Shown here in pieces: positions 21,833 through 30,136 of a stretch of 64,000 nt of DNA; the first letter of the stretch is position 1, and every line of letters starts with the position of its first letter. Origin of the DNA: a virus. The position numbers were made by a program, and so were the translations under genes. The DNA lies in IMG/VR virus record IMGVR_UViG_3300027985_000843, positions 1-64,000 of that record; one strand, given 5' to 3'. The notes below the pieces were generated by a model. The model made no database searches. It saw only the letters and a program-made list of their open reading frames with translations, and had not been told where the DNA came from.

Positions 21833-22489
21833 ATGGATTCCGTTGGACGCGTCATCCGCATTTTTCTGGCTACGAGAACTCACTACAAGGTGGACTTTCG
21901 CAAGCTCAGGGAAATGAACAGCCCCGCCTTCCGCCAAGAGCAGATGCGGATGGAGGGGGGCTACAACAAGTGGCGCGTTGAACTCGTCCCCATCCGAGAC
22001 ATCCGGGTGCCCAAGGTCTGGAACCCCGGCCGGTTCGACCAAGCCAAGAAGCTCATCGACAAGGGCACGCCCCTCGACCCCATCCGAGCCACGAAGGTCG
22101 GGGGTAAGTGGGAGATCGATGACGGCATCCACCGAACCAACGTGAGCATCGCCAAAGGATACACGCACGTTCCGGTTTTGGTGCCCGAGTGGGTCGCAAC
22201 CCCCGAAGCATACGAAGCTCCCGAACCAGAAAAGAAGCAACTTACCAAGGGCACATGGATCAAGCTGCGCGAGCCCTTCGACGGCCGGTCCGTCGGATGG
22301 GTGGACGAACAGCTTGGAAGCAACCAACCACGAGGCGTCCGCCGATGGCGCTATGGGCTCGCCCTCATCGGCCCCGGCGAAGACTGGCCCGACACAGGGG
22401 ACTTCTCTGATGATGAGCTGGACGTCAGATCCCCGCCTCCGTGGGCCATCGAAGCTCGTCTAAAGGCCGAAGCGGCGGGCTGGGCTTAG
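21833..22489 (+). CDS. ParB/sulfiredoxin-like domain protein
   Basis: 218 aa. Residues ~48-115 match a ParB-N fold: VELVPIRDIRVP, then LDPIRATKVGGKWEIDDGIHRTNVSIAKGY, including the Asp-Gly-x-His-Arg signature at 97-101. The C-terminal third is unknown. The N-terminus (SVGRVIRIFLATR) faintly resembles the RYL motif of other genes. ParB-N domains bind or hydrolyse nucleotides or cut DNA; the exact role here is unknown. Confidence 0.7.
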   Translation: MDSVGRVIRIFLATRTHYKVDFRKLREMNSPAFRQEQMRMEGGYNKWRVELVPIRDIRVPKVWNPGRFDQAKKLIDKGTPLDPIRATKVGGKWEIDDGIHRTNVSIAKGYTHVPVLVPEWVATPEAYEAPEPEKKQLTKGTWIKLREPFDGRSVGWVDEQLGSNQPRGVRRWRYGLALIGPGEDWPDTGDFSDDELDVRSPPPWAIEARLKAEAAGWA

Positions 22490-22647
22490 TTCCAGCAGGG
22501 CTTCGAAGGCTTGGTTGCGTTCAGATCGAACAGAGGGAGCAGACGCCCCAGCTCCTGCAACCGGTCCACCACCATCTCGGTGTTCTCGACGATCTGAAGG
22601 GTCGGGAGGTCTTCGATGCTGGGGGGCGGGTTGCTCTTGGTGCTCAT
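22486..22647 (-). CDS. 53-aa small protein with class II promoter
   Basis: Begins at the promoter's ATG and starts MSTKSNPPPSIEDLPTLQIV; a helix (MVVDRLQELGRLLPLF) follows. Ends in TAA overlapping the convergent gene stop. Missed by common length cut-offs. Confidence 0.65.
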   Translation of the reverse strand: MSTKSNPPPSIEDLPTLQIVENTEMVVDRLQELGRLLPLFDLNATKPSKPCWN

Positions 22648-22651
22648 GGCT

Positions 22652-22681
22652 CTACTACGTCAGGAACTAGGAGGAGTTCGG
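22652..22681 (-). promoter_or_regulatory. class II (ECF-like) promoter
   Basis: CCGAAC-N16-CGTAGTAG on the minus strand, gap 5 to ATG 22647; it overlaps the end of the gene upstream. Confidence 0.8.
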
Positions 22682-22978
22682 AAAGAGTTGCTTCTGGTAG
22701 GAGTGGAACACTTCGAGGACTTCCCGGGCCGATAGCGACTCGTCCACCTCGAAGCTCACCGACTTGGTTGCTACGACCACCGCGTAGCCCCTGCCGATCC
22801 ATACACCGGAAGTGACCTCCGGCCCAAGACGAACACGATGCAGCTCCTGAGCTGACAGGCCCATCCTGTACAGCTCAAGCTCGAACTTCACCCGGAACGC
22901 ATGGTGCTCCTGGATCCACTCGACGAGGGGTAGGCGATTCGAGATAGGTATTGTAGCCATTATCAATTCTTTGGTCAT
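22667..22978 (-). CDS. hypothetical 103-aa protein
   Basis: ATG 22978 overlaps the upstream stop (ATGA); ATG 22960 is an alternative. Alpha/beta protein ending in a helix. Unknown. Confidence 0.65.
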   Translation of the reverse strand: MTKELIMATIPISNRLPLVEWIQEHHAFRVKFELELYRMGLSAQELHRVRLGPEVTSGVWIGRGYAVVVATKSVSFEVDESLSAREVLEVFHSYQKQLFPNSS

Positions 22979-23472
22979 GGTTCATCTGGCTCCCCCTCAA
23001 TAATGTCCTCGGTTAAGCGTTCGAACGCCGTCGGGACGTGGTCGGGGATGTCGATGGGCTCCCACAGGATGTCCATCTGATCGGCGGCACACACGTACTG
23101 ACCTTCCAGGCCCGGCCGGCGAACGTTCTGGATGGTGATCTGCCCCCTGTGGGACTGCACCACCCGACCCTCTACATCTCGGTTGTCGTCTCCGACACCA
23201 ATGACCCATGAGCCTACGCTGAAAGGATCCTGTCCAGCCTCCAGAGTACCGTGAGATGCGAACCGCCTCAGGATCGGCAAAAGCTCCTGAGCATGGTCCC
23301 GCGTCAAGTGCATCCGGCCGTGCTGAATCTCCTCGCCCTCAAAGCTCACATCTACGCCAAGCCACACACAATCTTCCCCAGGAATGGAGGACTCCTGAAG
23401 ACTGCACAGGGCGCCATAGCGGTCTTGAAACTCAGCTCGCAGGAGCCCCTTCTTCGTCGGCTTGAACAACAT
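22975..23472 (-). CDS. hypothetical protein with C-terminal RL tag
   Basis: 165 aa. Beta-rich, with a segment DVEGRVVQSHRGQITIQNV like a small SH3/KOW barrel. Ends TAFERLTEDIIEGEPDEP, a member of the tag family. A 9-bp inverted repeat sits 7 nt before its ATG. Confidence 0.7.
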   Translation of the reverse strand: MLFKPTKKGLLRAEFQDRYGALCSLQESSIPGEDCVWLGVDVSFEGEEIQHGRMHLTRDHAQELLPILRRFASHGTLEAGQDPFSVGSWVIGVGDDNRDVEGRVVQSHRGQITIQNVRRPGLEGQYVCAADQMDILWEPIDIPDHVPTAFERLTEDIIEGEPDEP

Positions 23473-23478
23473 CTGCCA

Positions 23479-23501
23479 AAGATGTTCAAGAAGAACATCT
23501 T
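23479..23501. promoter_or_regulatory. 9-bp perfect inverted repeat before a start codon
   Basis: AAGATGTTC-5 nt-GAACATCTT, ending 7 nt before ATG 23472 (minus). It may be an operator or an mRNA hairpin controlling that gene. Confidence 0.6.
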
Positions 23502-23526
23502 CGATAGAGAATTCGGGAAAGTACGA

Positions 23527-23934
23527 CTATCCCGACAGGGATTGTTTCGGCGCCGGCAATCGCCACACCATTGGCGTGACGTTCAGGCTTCGACAGGCTA
23601 CGAGGCACAGATTGCCCGTCATGAGGTAGGGCCTGCCAGGCTCCGCCCTGTCGAGGACCACGGGAGCTGGCAAAGTAGCTTCCCTGGACAGTGCTAGCGT
23701 TACAACACTCAGGTCCTCCCCGAGTCGTGCCGCGACCCTCTCGGCCTCTACCAAGCTGAACGTGTCGTTGGAGTCCGTGTTATCCAGCCGGCACCAAGTG
23801 TATCCGTCGAGGCGTTCCAGCTTGCCTCTGTCCAGATAAGAGTTCAGCTCGTCCAGAGACATCCGGAAGTCGAAGGCTGCTCTCTCGAACGACTTTCGGT
23901 CGTCGGCCACATTCGGACGTCGCCACTTTGCCAT
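23527..23934 (-). CDS. ParB/sulfiredoxin-like small protein
   Basis: 135 aa, GGGAGG before ATG. The end (PAPVVLDRAEPGRPYLMTGNLCLVACRSLNVTPMV) follows the Gly-Asn-x-x-Leu-x-x-Ala pattern of ParB-like domains, though the usual Arg/His is replaced. The N-terminal 50 residues are helical. Function unknown. Confidence 0.6.
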   Translation of the reverse strand: MAKWRRPNVADDRKSFERAAFDFRMSLDELNSYLDRGKLERLDGYTWCRLDNTDSNDTFSLVEAERVAARLGEDLSVVTLALSREATLPAPVVLDRAEPGRPYLMTGNLCLVACRSLNVTPMVWRLPAPKQSLSG

Positions 23935-23967
23935 GATACCCTCCCCCTGATAAGTTGGTATGTTGGA

Positions 23968-26175
23968 TCAATCGATGATGAGGGACCACACCGCCGTCGG
24001 GTTGGCCTCCCAACTCTTGCATCGACGAACCTCGTATACACCGGCGGGCATGTCTTGGATTGGATCATGCTCCGGATGGTCGACCATGAAACTGCTCTCG
24101 CACCGAATGAATCCGAGGCGGTTCTTCACGCTCTTGGCCGTGTTCTGGACGAGCTTGATGGGGGCACCCCCAGTAGGCACGAACGCGTGGCTCTCGAAGT
24201 CCTTCACGCTCTGACCTTCCGCGTCCCAGTCGAAGGTCTGCGTCGTGTTCTGAATGAAGATGAGATCACCCTGCTGAGCAAAGATCTCCTCCGCTCGGAT
24301 GTTGCCCGCCATGTAGCGGTACCCCTCTTGGATGAGTCGGTTGGCCGGAGTGGGAACGCCGTTCTTGCTTCGGCACGGATGCACACGGTGGAAGTGCACG
24401 CGGGTGCGATAGCTCCCCAGCCGCTCGAAGATGATCAGGAACGCCGGGTACCCTTGGTTCATGGCCGAACCCGTGAGGGTGTAGTACATCATTCCGTAAT
24501 CGTCCCGACCGTTGAGCCCCTTCTCCAGTTCGTTGACGACGGGGCTGCTCGACTGAAGATCGATCGTGTTCGCCTCGAACACCTGGTACAGGTGTGAGTA
24601 GCAATAGGTCGTGGAGTACCCCTGCACGGCCATCGACACATAGGGGACCTCGACGGTCCGCGTCTCATTGTCCACGATAGGCGTCAGCGCACTTCGACGC
24701 TTCGAGGTCCCCTCTTCCGTCGCCTCGTCCATCTCCAGTTCCCACTGTGACTGCACGAACTTCGGCACGCACTTCCACTGGGGAAGCTTCGAGCCTTTCG
24801 GCCCGCGCTTCGGCGTGTTGCGGTTGAGGTACTCTTCCAGTCGGGGGAGGAAAGAGATGAAAGGCGTCACGGCCCGGCTGTACTGTTTGCGGCCCCCTGC
24901 CGACTGAGCGATCTCGCAAAGCGTGTCGCCCCATCCACGAGCGAACGCGTCTTCCCACAGGTCGAACTCGGTGTTGATCAGGTGCGTCTTCTCTGCTGAG
25001 TCGTGGAACACCGAGAAGGGGATCTTGCCCTCTTCGATGGCGGCGAACAGCTTCTTGTGCTTGCTGGGGTCGATACCCAGGCCCTCGGCCTTCGCCTTGT
25101 TGCCTTTGCGATAGCTCCAGTCCTTCTTGGCCTTCTTCTCGTTGAACTGCTCAACCGCTTCGGGCAGCTTGTAGCACAGGTTCCGGTGGTGCAGGCCCCA
25201 GTCGGCCTCGTGGTAGTAGCCCCCTGGCTCGTCGGACTTATCGACGAGCATAGCTGCCCGAAGACCTGCAACCAGCTTGTCGTAGTCGACACCGTCCTTC
25301 TTGAGGAAGGCTGCGACGAGTTGGTTGTTGCTCACGCCTTCGCGTACCTTGTCGTCTTGGAGCCAAGAGAGGAAGCGGAACAAGAGCGGCTCTTCCTTCT
25401 CCAGACGATCGAGGTTGGGCTTGATGTCCTTGCGGTTCTTGACGCTCTTGATGCCCTTTTCACCGCCTGTGGGCTGATCGTCGAAGAACGCGTTCCACAG
25501 AGCGTCGACGTCGTCGATCTCGTAGTGCGTGAGAAGGTTCCACAGGTTGTGCCAACCGTCCTGCTCGTGGCCGCTGCCGTGCCTGTCAATGAGGGGGACG
25601 TCCCACTCGTACGCCATGCCGAACACTTCGGCCTCGACATGAGGAGTACCGTGCCTCAACGTCACCTTCCCCGCGTTGGGGCGACAGAACCGCAGCTCCG
25701 CGTCCTCGGACTTGCCACCACACTTCACACGGACCTTGAGGTAGGCATATGGAACCAGGATCGTGTCCACGTTCCGATAGTGATAGTAGTTGTAGTAGCG
25801 AGGATCGTACGAGTCGATTTCCTGGTAGGTCCGTACCCTTCCCCCGCCTTGCCAGTAATACTGCCTGTCCTCGCGGGTGACCTTTTTCGTACGAGCCACC
25901 TCGCCCTCGATGGGCTCGACTTCGAAGAAGGGCTCGTCGACCTCTTCCGTAGTCGCCTGTCGGGAGTAGATGTAGGAGTTGGTGTGATCTTCGCCAATGA
26001 CGATGAGGTTGTCACCCCACAGCCAACCGTGGACAACGAGCCCTTTCAACTCGACGGAGCACTTCAGAACAGCCGTCTCGGCAGGCGGGTGCCTGTCCTC
26101 AGGTACGATGTTGTTGATGTAGTTTAGGGTGTTGCCGTTCTCGTCAAGGGCTCTGTAGAAATGGATATCCTGCAT
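23968..26175 (-). CDS. large hypothetical protein (735 aa)
   Basis: Start ATG 26175 lies 6 nt from a class I box. The chain is soluble, rich in Tyr, Trp and charged residues. N-terminal beta domain (to ~200) with several strands; a middle Lys-rich helical part (~270-400); a C-terminal beta domain (~470-735) with HFHRVHP near 620. No family recognised. A continuous antisense frame is present but has shadow composition. One of the four largest genes, so probably important. Confidence 0.8.
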   Translation of the reverse strand: MQDIHFYRALDENGNTLNYINNIVPEDRHPPAETAVLKCSVELKGLVVHGWLWGDNLIVIGEDHTNSYIYSRQATTEEVDEPFFEVEPIEGEVARTKKVTREDRQYYWQGGGRVRTYQEIDSYDPRYYNYYHYRNVDTILVPYAYLKVRVKCGGKSEDAELRFCRPNAGKVTLRHGTPHVEAEVFGMAYEWDVPLIDRHGSGHEQDGWHNLWNLLTHYEIDDVDALWNAFFDDQPTGGEKGIKSVKNRKDIKPNLDRLEKEEPLLFRFLSWLQDDKVREGVSNNQLVAAFLKKDGVDYDKLVAGLRAAMLVDKSDEPGGYYHEADWGLHHRNLCYKLPEAVEQFNEKKAKKDWSYRKGNKAKAEGLGIDPSKHKKLFAAIEEGKIPFSVFHDSAEKTHLINTEFDLWEDAFARGWGDTLCEIAQSAGGRKQYSRAVTPFISFLPRLEEYLNRNTPKRGPKGSKLPQWKCVPKFVQSQWELEMDEATEEGTSKRRSALTPIVDNETRTVEVPYVSMAVQGYSTTYCYSHLYQVFEANTIDLQSSSPVVNELEKGLNGRDDYGMMYYTLTGSAMNQGYPAFLIIFERLGSYRTRVHFHRVHPCRSKNGVPTPANRLIQEGYRYMAGNIRAEEIFAQQGDLIFIQNTTQTFDWDAEGQSVKDFESHAFVPTGGAPIKLVQNTAKSVKNRLGFIRCESSFMVDHPEHDPIQDMPAGVYEVRRCKSWEANPTAVWSLIID

Positions 26176-26181
26176 GCCATG

Positions 26182-26211
26182 AACCTACACCGGAGACCCC
26201 CGGTGTATGAT
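26182..26211. promoter_or_regulatory. divergent pair of class I promoters
   Basis: GGTGTAGGTT on minus (26182-26191; gap 6 to ATG 26175) and GGTGTATGAT on plus (26202-26211; gap 7 to GTG 26219). Confidence 0.8.
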
Positions 26212-26218
26212 CGATTTC

Positions 26219-26701
26219 GTGCCTCTCACTTCCAATCAGATCACGGCCATCTATGCCCTAGATTGGCTGCTCGACGTGAGCGAAGACCGTCGCCGTTCGG
26301 GTCGCTCACTTGCGTGGGGCGCGGCCCTCATCAGACAAGCCCTGCGCCACCCAGGCAGACGTATCGCCTACTGTGACCACATCACCTCGATGGGCGGGGA
26401 GGAAGGGTACGAAAACCAACGCCGTATCATGTACCATGTCGTGCGCAACCTCATAGCCAGACACCCGGAACTCGACAGGCTCCAATGGGAGTTCCCCAAC
26501 ATGCGGTATTTTTGGCTGGCGTCTGATCAACTTGTGGACACCGACTGGATGCCGATGCCCCACGGCACAATGGACCCTGTCGTGTTGGGTCCCGAACCCG
26601 AGCCCCCACCTGAACCCGAGCTATCCGAACCGGCGTTCCCGGCCCCTACCTGCTGGGAGAGACTACTCGCGGAGAAAAAGGGCGACAACCCGTTCGATTG
26701 A
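26219..26701 (+). CDS. leaderless (GTG) hypothetical protein with C-terminal RL tag
   Basis: 160 aa if GTG 26219 is used; the upstream ATG 26207 lies within the -10 box and is unlikely. Helical body, then a Pro/Glu linker (EPEPPPEPELSEP) and the tag TCWERLLAEKKGDNPFD. No family recognised. Confidence 0.7.
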   Translation: MPLTSNQITAIYALDWLLDVSEDRRRSGRSLAWGAALIRQALRHPGRRIAYCDHITSMGGEEGYENQRRIMYHVVRNLIARHPELDRLQWEFPNMRYFWLASDQLVDTDWMPMPHGTMDPVVLGPEPEPPPEPELSEPAFPAPTCWERLLAEKKGDNPFD

Positions 26702-26863
26702 TGCCTTCTTGGGCTTGCCGTTCTCCGTCTTGAACTCGTAATCCGGCTTCATTTTCTTGTAGATCCCCATGATGAAGTCGTATTCCTCAGCACGACCCTG
26801 CTCCTTGGCGATCTCCTTGGCCTTCTGCCACTTCTCTTCGTCTCGCTTGGTCTTCGTCGGCAT
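26663..26863 (-). CDS. small basic helical phage protein
   Basis: 66 aa from ATG 26863. Starts MPTKTKRDEEKWQKAKEIAK, with a YDFIMGIYKKMKPDY segment. I recall short phage proteins with the same pattern; function unknown. Overlaps the convergent gene end by 39 nt. Confidence 0.65.
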   Translation of the reverse strand: MPTKTKRDEEKWQKAKEIAKEQGRAEEYDFIMGIYKKMKPDYEFKTENGKPKKASIERVVALFLRE

Positions 26864-26873
26864 ATCTCTGGCG

Positions 26874-27215
26874 TCACACAAGAGAACTAGGCGGCATGGC
26901 CTCCAGCTGTACTACGTGGATACCCTCCCGACCCTCCCGCCAAGCTCGAATCAACCGATGACACCCGTCGCCAATGAATCCCTCTGGTGTCAGAATGATG
27001 GGGTAGCTCAAGTCCGCATTCTCGATGCGGTTCAAGTGATCAAGGATCTCACGCACAGACAGAGGACCTGCCGACCAGGTGTGGCTGTCTAGCAGCTCCT
27101 CGATGTCGACCACTTCGTCAAGCGACAACCATACGGGCTCGATACCCTCAGCAGCCGCCCACAGGTCTTTCACATCCCACGTCTCTTCGCCGTTGCTGTA
27201 GGTGTGGGGTTCCAT
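26874..27215 (-). CDS. ParB/sulfiredoxin-like small protein
   Basis: 113 aa. Residues 70-92 (YPIILTPEGFIGDGCHRLIR) carry the ParB-type strand and Asp-Gly-x-His-Arg signature. Stop of the upstream gene abuts its start. Third of three short ParB-like proteins; the compact size suggests a nucleotide-binding or regulatory role. Confidence 0.75.
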   Translation of the reverse strand: MEPHTYSNGEETWDVKDLWAAAEGIEPVWLSLDEVVDIEELLDSHTWSAGPLSVREILDHLNRIENADLSYPIILTPEGFIGDGCHRLIRAWREGREGIHVVQLEAMPPSSLV

Positions 27216-27505
27216 CAGAACGACCCTCGCAGAACGATCTTGGCTATCGCAGCCCTGGCTTCCTCAGGACAGACTCCGATGATGACAGTCACAAGGCACA
27301 CGCACCGACCGAAGTTGTCGACCTCCTCCAGTAGCTTCGGTGGCATGAGCACGCACTCGGGCAAGAGGCCCGTCAAGTGCGAGCCCAGCTCCTCTGCCCT
27401 GTCGAGAACCGACGCCTCCGTGGGGGCCGCGACCTTGATATTGGCCCGCTGAAGGGCCGTCTGGTACGTCACGCCCAGGACCGTCTTGCGCATCTCTGCT
27501 CGCAT
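27215..27505 (-). CDS. leaderless hypothetical protein
   Basis: 96 aa, ATG 27505 is 7 nt from a class I box. Alternating helices and a hydrophobic strand (CVCLVTVIIGVC). First gene of a three-gene leftward unit with the ParB-like protein. Confidence 0.7.
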   Translation of the reverse strand: MRAEMRKTVLGVTYQTALQRANIKVAAPTEASVLDRAEELGSHLTGLLPECVLMPPKLLEEVDNFGRCVCLVTVIIGVCPEEARAAIAKIVLRGSF

Positions 27506-27512
27506 GTCATTT

Positions 27513-27544
27513 ACCCTACACCTGCCGGCCCGCCGGTGTAAGGA
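27513..27544. promoter_or_regulatory. divergent pair of class I promoters
   Basis: GGTGTAGGGT on minus (27513-27522; gap 7) and GGTGTAAGGA on plus (27535-27544; gap 5 to ATG 27550). The plus box also contains AGGAGG, so it can serve as promoter element or ribosome site. Confidence 0.75.
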
Positions 27545-27549
27545 GGAAC

Positions 27550-27912
27550 ATGGACAAGAAATGCGACGGCAAGGATTACTTGGTCCTCGGCAGTGTCGAT
27601 GAGACCGGCGGCCGCCGGTGCGTCATTCATCGGGCCGACCATCGGATAGAACAGGGCCGCGTCTTTCCGCTCCGAGATGGACAGCCCGTCCAACACGCCC
27701 TGGTGGTCAACGCGCCCGATGAGCACGGGCGGTTGGAAGTAGTGGCTGAGATCATCACCAATGGCCCTCCCAAGGTCGTATCCAACAAGTACCGCGAAGG
27801 CTGGGATCGAATCTTCGGCGCACCCGAGGAACCTTCCGACGACATCACCTCGATGATGATCAATCCCTGCTGCCATTACGGTCCCGACCTCGATCCGAAG
27901 GACATGAACTGA
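27550..27912 (+). CDS. hypothetical 120-aa protein
   Basis: Starts close to a class I box with an AGGAGG overlap. Beta-rich, with Cys near both ends. Its stop overlaps the next start. Unknown. Confidence 0.7.
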   Translation: MDKKCDGKDYLVLGSVDETGGRRCVIHRADHRIEQGRVFPLRDGQPVQHALVVNAPDEHGRLEVVAEIITNGPPKVVSNKYREGWDRIFGAPEEPSDDITSMMINPCCHYGPDLDPKDMN

Positions 27913-28442
27913 TGAAATGGCGAAAGGGCGACCTCGGACGGTTCGAATCCGAAGACAGGAACCTGCCTCGATTCGAAGTCATTCGAGCTGTGAAGGATGA
28001 GCACGTCGAGGTGTGGTACGGTGGGACCGATAAGACCACGCTCGTGCCGTGGAGCATCTTTTTCAAGGAGTGCACCAACCTGTGGAATTGGAAGCTCGAT
28101 GTGACCATCCCCCCATGGTTGGCCCCTGGTAGGGAGTTCACGGCCATGGGAAGCTTCAAGCAGGCGCTCATCAAATACAGTGTCGGACACCACATCGGGC
28201 ACAAGGTGTTCTACGGTACGTCGGAGCACGAGCACCTGTACGAGGCGGACAACGCCCGCCTCCTGGTTCGGAACATCCGGCACGACCATGCATCATGCCT
28301 CGTGCTCCCTGAGGGTCCTCTCGTGCTCGTGAGTATCGAAGATGCTGTTCGGTTTCGTCGAACCACTGCATGGTCCCGCCTGCTGGATACCAACGACATC
28401 TTCGAAGAGGAAGTTGACGATCTGGCGGAGATCTTTGGCTAG
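27912..28442 (+). CDS. hypothetical protein with near-C-terminal RL tag
   Basis: 176 aa. N-terminal Trp-Arg-Lys-Gly-Asp barrel-like start, then mixed alpha/beta. The tag TAWSRLLDTNDIFEE lies 27 residues before the end and is followed by a further acidic stretch (VDDLAEIFG). The only tag that is not at the extreme end. Confidence 0.7.
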   Translation: MKWRKGDLGRFESEDRNLPRFEVIRAVKDEHVEVWYGGTDKTTLVPWSIFFKECTNLWNWKLDVTIPPWLAPGREFTAMGSFKQALIKYSVGHHIGHKVFYGTSEHEHLYEADNARLLVRNIRHDHASCLVLPEGPLVLVSIEDAVRFRRTTAWSRLLDTNDIFEEEVDDLAEIFG

Positions 28443-28633
28443 GCGTCCTTCAGTCTCTGAGCCCACGTCATGGGCTTCTTGCTCTCCTCCAGCTCAGCTT
28501 TCAACGACTGGTTTTCTTCTCGCAGGGCGCGGTTCTCCGCTTCCAAGGCGCGAACCCTGGTACGCAGGGCTTCGATCTGAGGTTGGAGATCCCTGCCGTC
28601 TTGCGGCCACAGGTCTAGGTCAACACAGGTCAT
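28439..28633 (-). CDS. leaderless coiled-coil protein, short tag
   Basis: 64 aa from ATG 28633. Residues 15-50 form a heptad coiled coil (ALEAENRALREENQSLKAEL). Ends TWAQRLKDA, which looks like the first half of the C-terminal tag without the acidic end. Confidence 0.7.
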   Translation of the reverse strand: MTCVDLDLWPQDGRDLQPQIEALRTRVRALEAENRALREENQSLKAELEESKKPMTWAQRLKDA

Positions 28634-28639
28634 GTTGTG

Positions 28640-28664
28640 AAAATACACCGACTCGGTGTATGCT
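28640..28664. promoter_or_regulatory. divergent pair of class I promoters
   Basis: GGTGTATTTT on minus (28640-28649; gap 6 to ATG 28633) and GGTGTATGCT on plus (28655-28664), where the gene starts further downstream. Confidence 0.75.
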
Positions 28665-28710
28665 TAGGGGAGGGAGACTCAGTATCGAGCCCCGCATCAG
28701 GAGAAGAGAG

Positions 28711-28869
28711 TTGGATCTAGACTTCGGAAAGCTGACATCGCAAGACCTCAAGGCACTGTCCAAGGCTGTGGACACAGAACGCAAGAGGCGCGGGAAGCGC
28801 AGTCCGGACAACCATGAACCACCCCGGTGGGCCGTCCCGAAGGCAGTCCTGGTGAACCCCAAGGACTGA
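28711..28869 (+). CDS. 52-aa small basic protein, TTG start
   Basis: AGGAGA lies 7 nt before TTG 28711, which decides the start. The product begins (M)DLDFGKLTSQDLKALSKAVD and is then Arg/Lys-rich. It has a leader of ~40 nt, unlike most class I genes, and a real ribosome site. Confidence 0.6.
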   Translation: MDLDFGKLTSQDLKALSKAVDTERKRRGKRSPDNHEPPRWAVPKAVLVNPKD

Positions 28870-28870
28870 C

Positions 28871-29728
28871 TCAGCTTTTCTGGAATCGACTGTAGTTCGC
28901 TTGGATCTCGCTCGGTGTGAGGATCTTGGCGACCTCGAAGTGCATACCGTCGAGGCGGTCGTACTTCGGAGGCCACCCCCAACCTCCCCACCAGAAGCCC
29001 CAGCGAGCTGCAATGGGGACGATCTCTCGGACGCTGTTATCTGCCCCCACGAGGGCGGGACGCTGCCCGAGATAGTTGCCGTGCGTGTTGATGTCGAACG
29101 CCGTCCCCCACGCGTGGTTGCTCAGAGTCGTTCGAGACCCTCGAACGAAACGAGGAGCCCAGCTGCCACCCCACTGGTGGATGAGGACGGTTAGGTTCTC
29201 GTGTTCAATCTCCTCGAAGAGACCCAGGAGCTGGTCCTTGACCTTCGCGTTCCAGTAGATACGGCCGCTGGCCGGGAACCCGTTGATCATCGTACCTTTG
29301 AGAGTCGGAAGAACCATCTGGGTCAGGTTCTGACGCTTCCACTCAGCAGAGATGCTCACGCCCTCGGGGTTTGCCTTCGTTGGTGTCGGCGTGTGGGGGA
29401 TGTCGCCGAAAAGGGTGATACGACGCTGCCAGGTGGCCGGCTTCATGTCCGTGGGCATCGGGGGCCATGCAGGACCTTCCTTGTCGTTGTTCCCGGGCCC
29501 GACAATGACGAGGCCGTCAGCCATGGCCGAGCCCCACGTCTGGTTGCCCACGATCCCGTCCACGGGCTCCAGGTACGACTGTCTCTGGTAGGACATGGTC
29601 GCTTGGCGGGTCTTGTCTCCGAAGCTACCGTCGACGGCTCCGGCATAATAGCCAAGCCCCAGCAGGAAATTCTGCCACTTGCGTACGAGGGGGCCTCTGG
29701 ACCCCTTCATGATGGGTTCTAGTGTCAT
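28871..29728 (-). CDS. endolysin: peptidoglycan-binding domain plus M15 (VanY/D,D- or L,D-) peptidase
   Basis: 285 aa. Residues 1-75 are a PG_binding_1 repeat (GPLVRKWQNFLLGLGYYAG.VDG.FG.KT). The catalytic part has SNHAWGTAFDIN near residues 202-213 (zinc His and Asp) and DGMHFEV near 258-264 (second His): the M15 zinc site. It cleaves peptide cross-links or stems of peptidoglycan during lysis. AAGGAAAG precedes ATG. No signal peptide, so it would need a holin. Confidence 0.9.
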   Translation of the reverse strand: MTLEPIMKGSRGPLVRKWQNFLLGLGYYAGAVDGSFGDKTRQATMSYQRQSYLEPVDGIVGNQTWGSAMADGLVIVGPGNNDKEGPAWPPMPTDMKPATWQRRITLFGDIPHTPTPTKANPEGVSISAEWKRQNLTQMVLPTLKGTMINGFPASGRIYWNAKVKDQLLGLFEEIEHENLTVLIHQWGGSWAPRFVRGSRTTLSNHAWGTAFDINTHGNYLGQRPALVGADNSVREIVPIAARWGFWWGGWGWPPKYDRLDGMHFEVAKILTPSEIQANYSRFQKS

Positions 29729-29790
29729 TTCACTTTCCTTCGTTGATTTGTGCCACCTGAAGCCGCTGGCCGGTGTCTTTTACTACATCG

Positions 29791-29800
29791 ACTATACACC
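29791..29800 (-). promoter_or_regulatory. class I promoter of the endolysin
   Basis: GGTGTATAGT on the minus strand, about 62 nt before ATG 29728; gives a leader of roughly 55 nt containing a ribosome site, unlike the leaderless genes. Confidence 0.6.
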
Positions 29801-29809
29801 ACGGGAACC

Positions 29810-30136
29810 ATGACAACAGACGACCACAAACCAGAAGCACCCCTGAGTAGTCCACCTGTGTCCCAGACGATTTTGAGGCTACGGCAGCAAATCGAAGAAG
29901 CTCGAACCCCAGAGGAGAAGATGGCGTTGATGCTGACCCTCGCGGCTCAGTTCGACCTTGAGCACAGCCTTCTCGACGACGGCTACAACGAGAACTACCA
30001 CAGCTACTTCGAAGAATACGAAGAAGCCCGCATGCACTTCCAGCATACGGCCCTTCGCCTCGCACGCCTGGCCCTCAGCGTGATCGATGACGAAGTGCCG
30101 AACACCTCGCCGCCTCCCCCCAAGAACGTCAACTAG
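29810..30136 (+). CDS. hypothetical helical protein
   Basis: 108 aa from ATG 29810. Acidic N-terminus, helical body (ILRLRQQIEEARTPEEKMAL) and Pro-rich end. Divergent from the endolysin. Unknown. Confidence 0.65.
   Translation: MTTDDHKPEAPLSSPPVSQTILRLRQQIEEARTPEEKMALMLTLAAQFDLEHSLLDDGYNENYHSYFEEYEEARMHFQHTALRLARLALSVIDDEVPNTSPPPPKNVN

Noticed and set aside
25003-26127. 374-aa plus-strand frame opposite the 735-aa gene
   Set aside because: No start signal, Val/Leu-rich shadow composition; the minus gene has a well-placed leaderless promoter.
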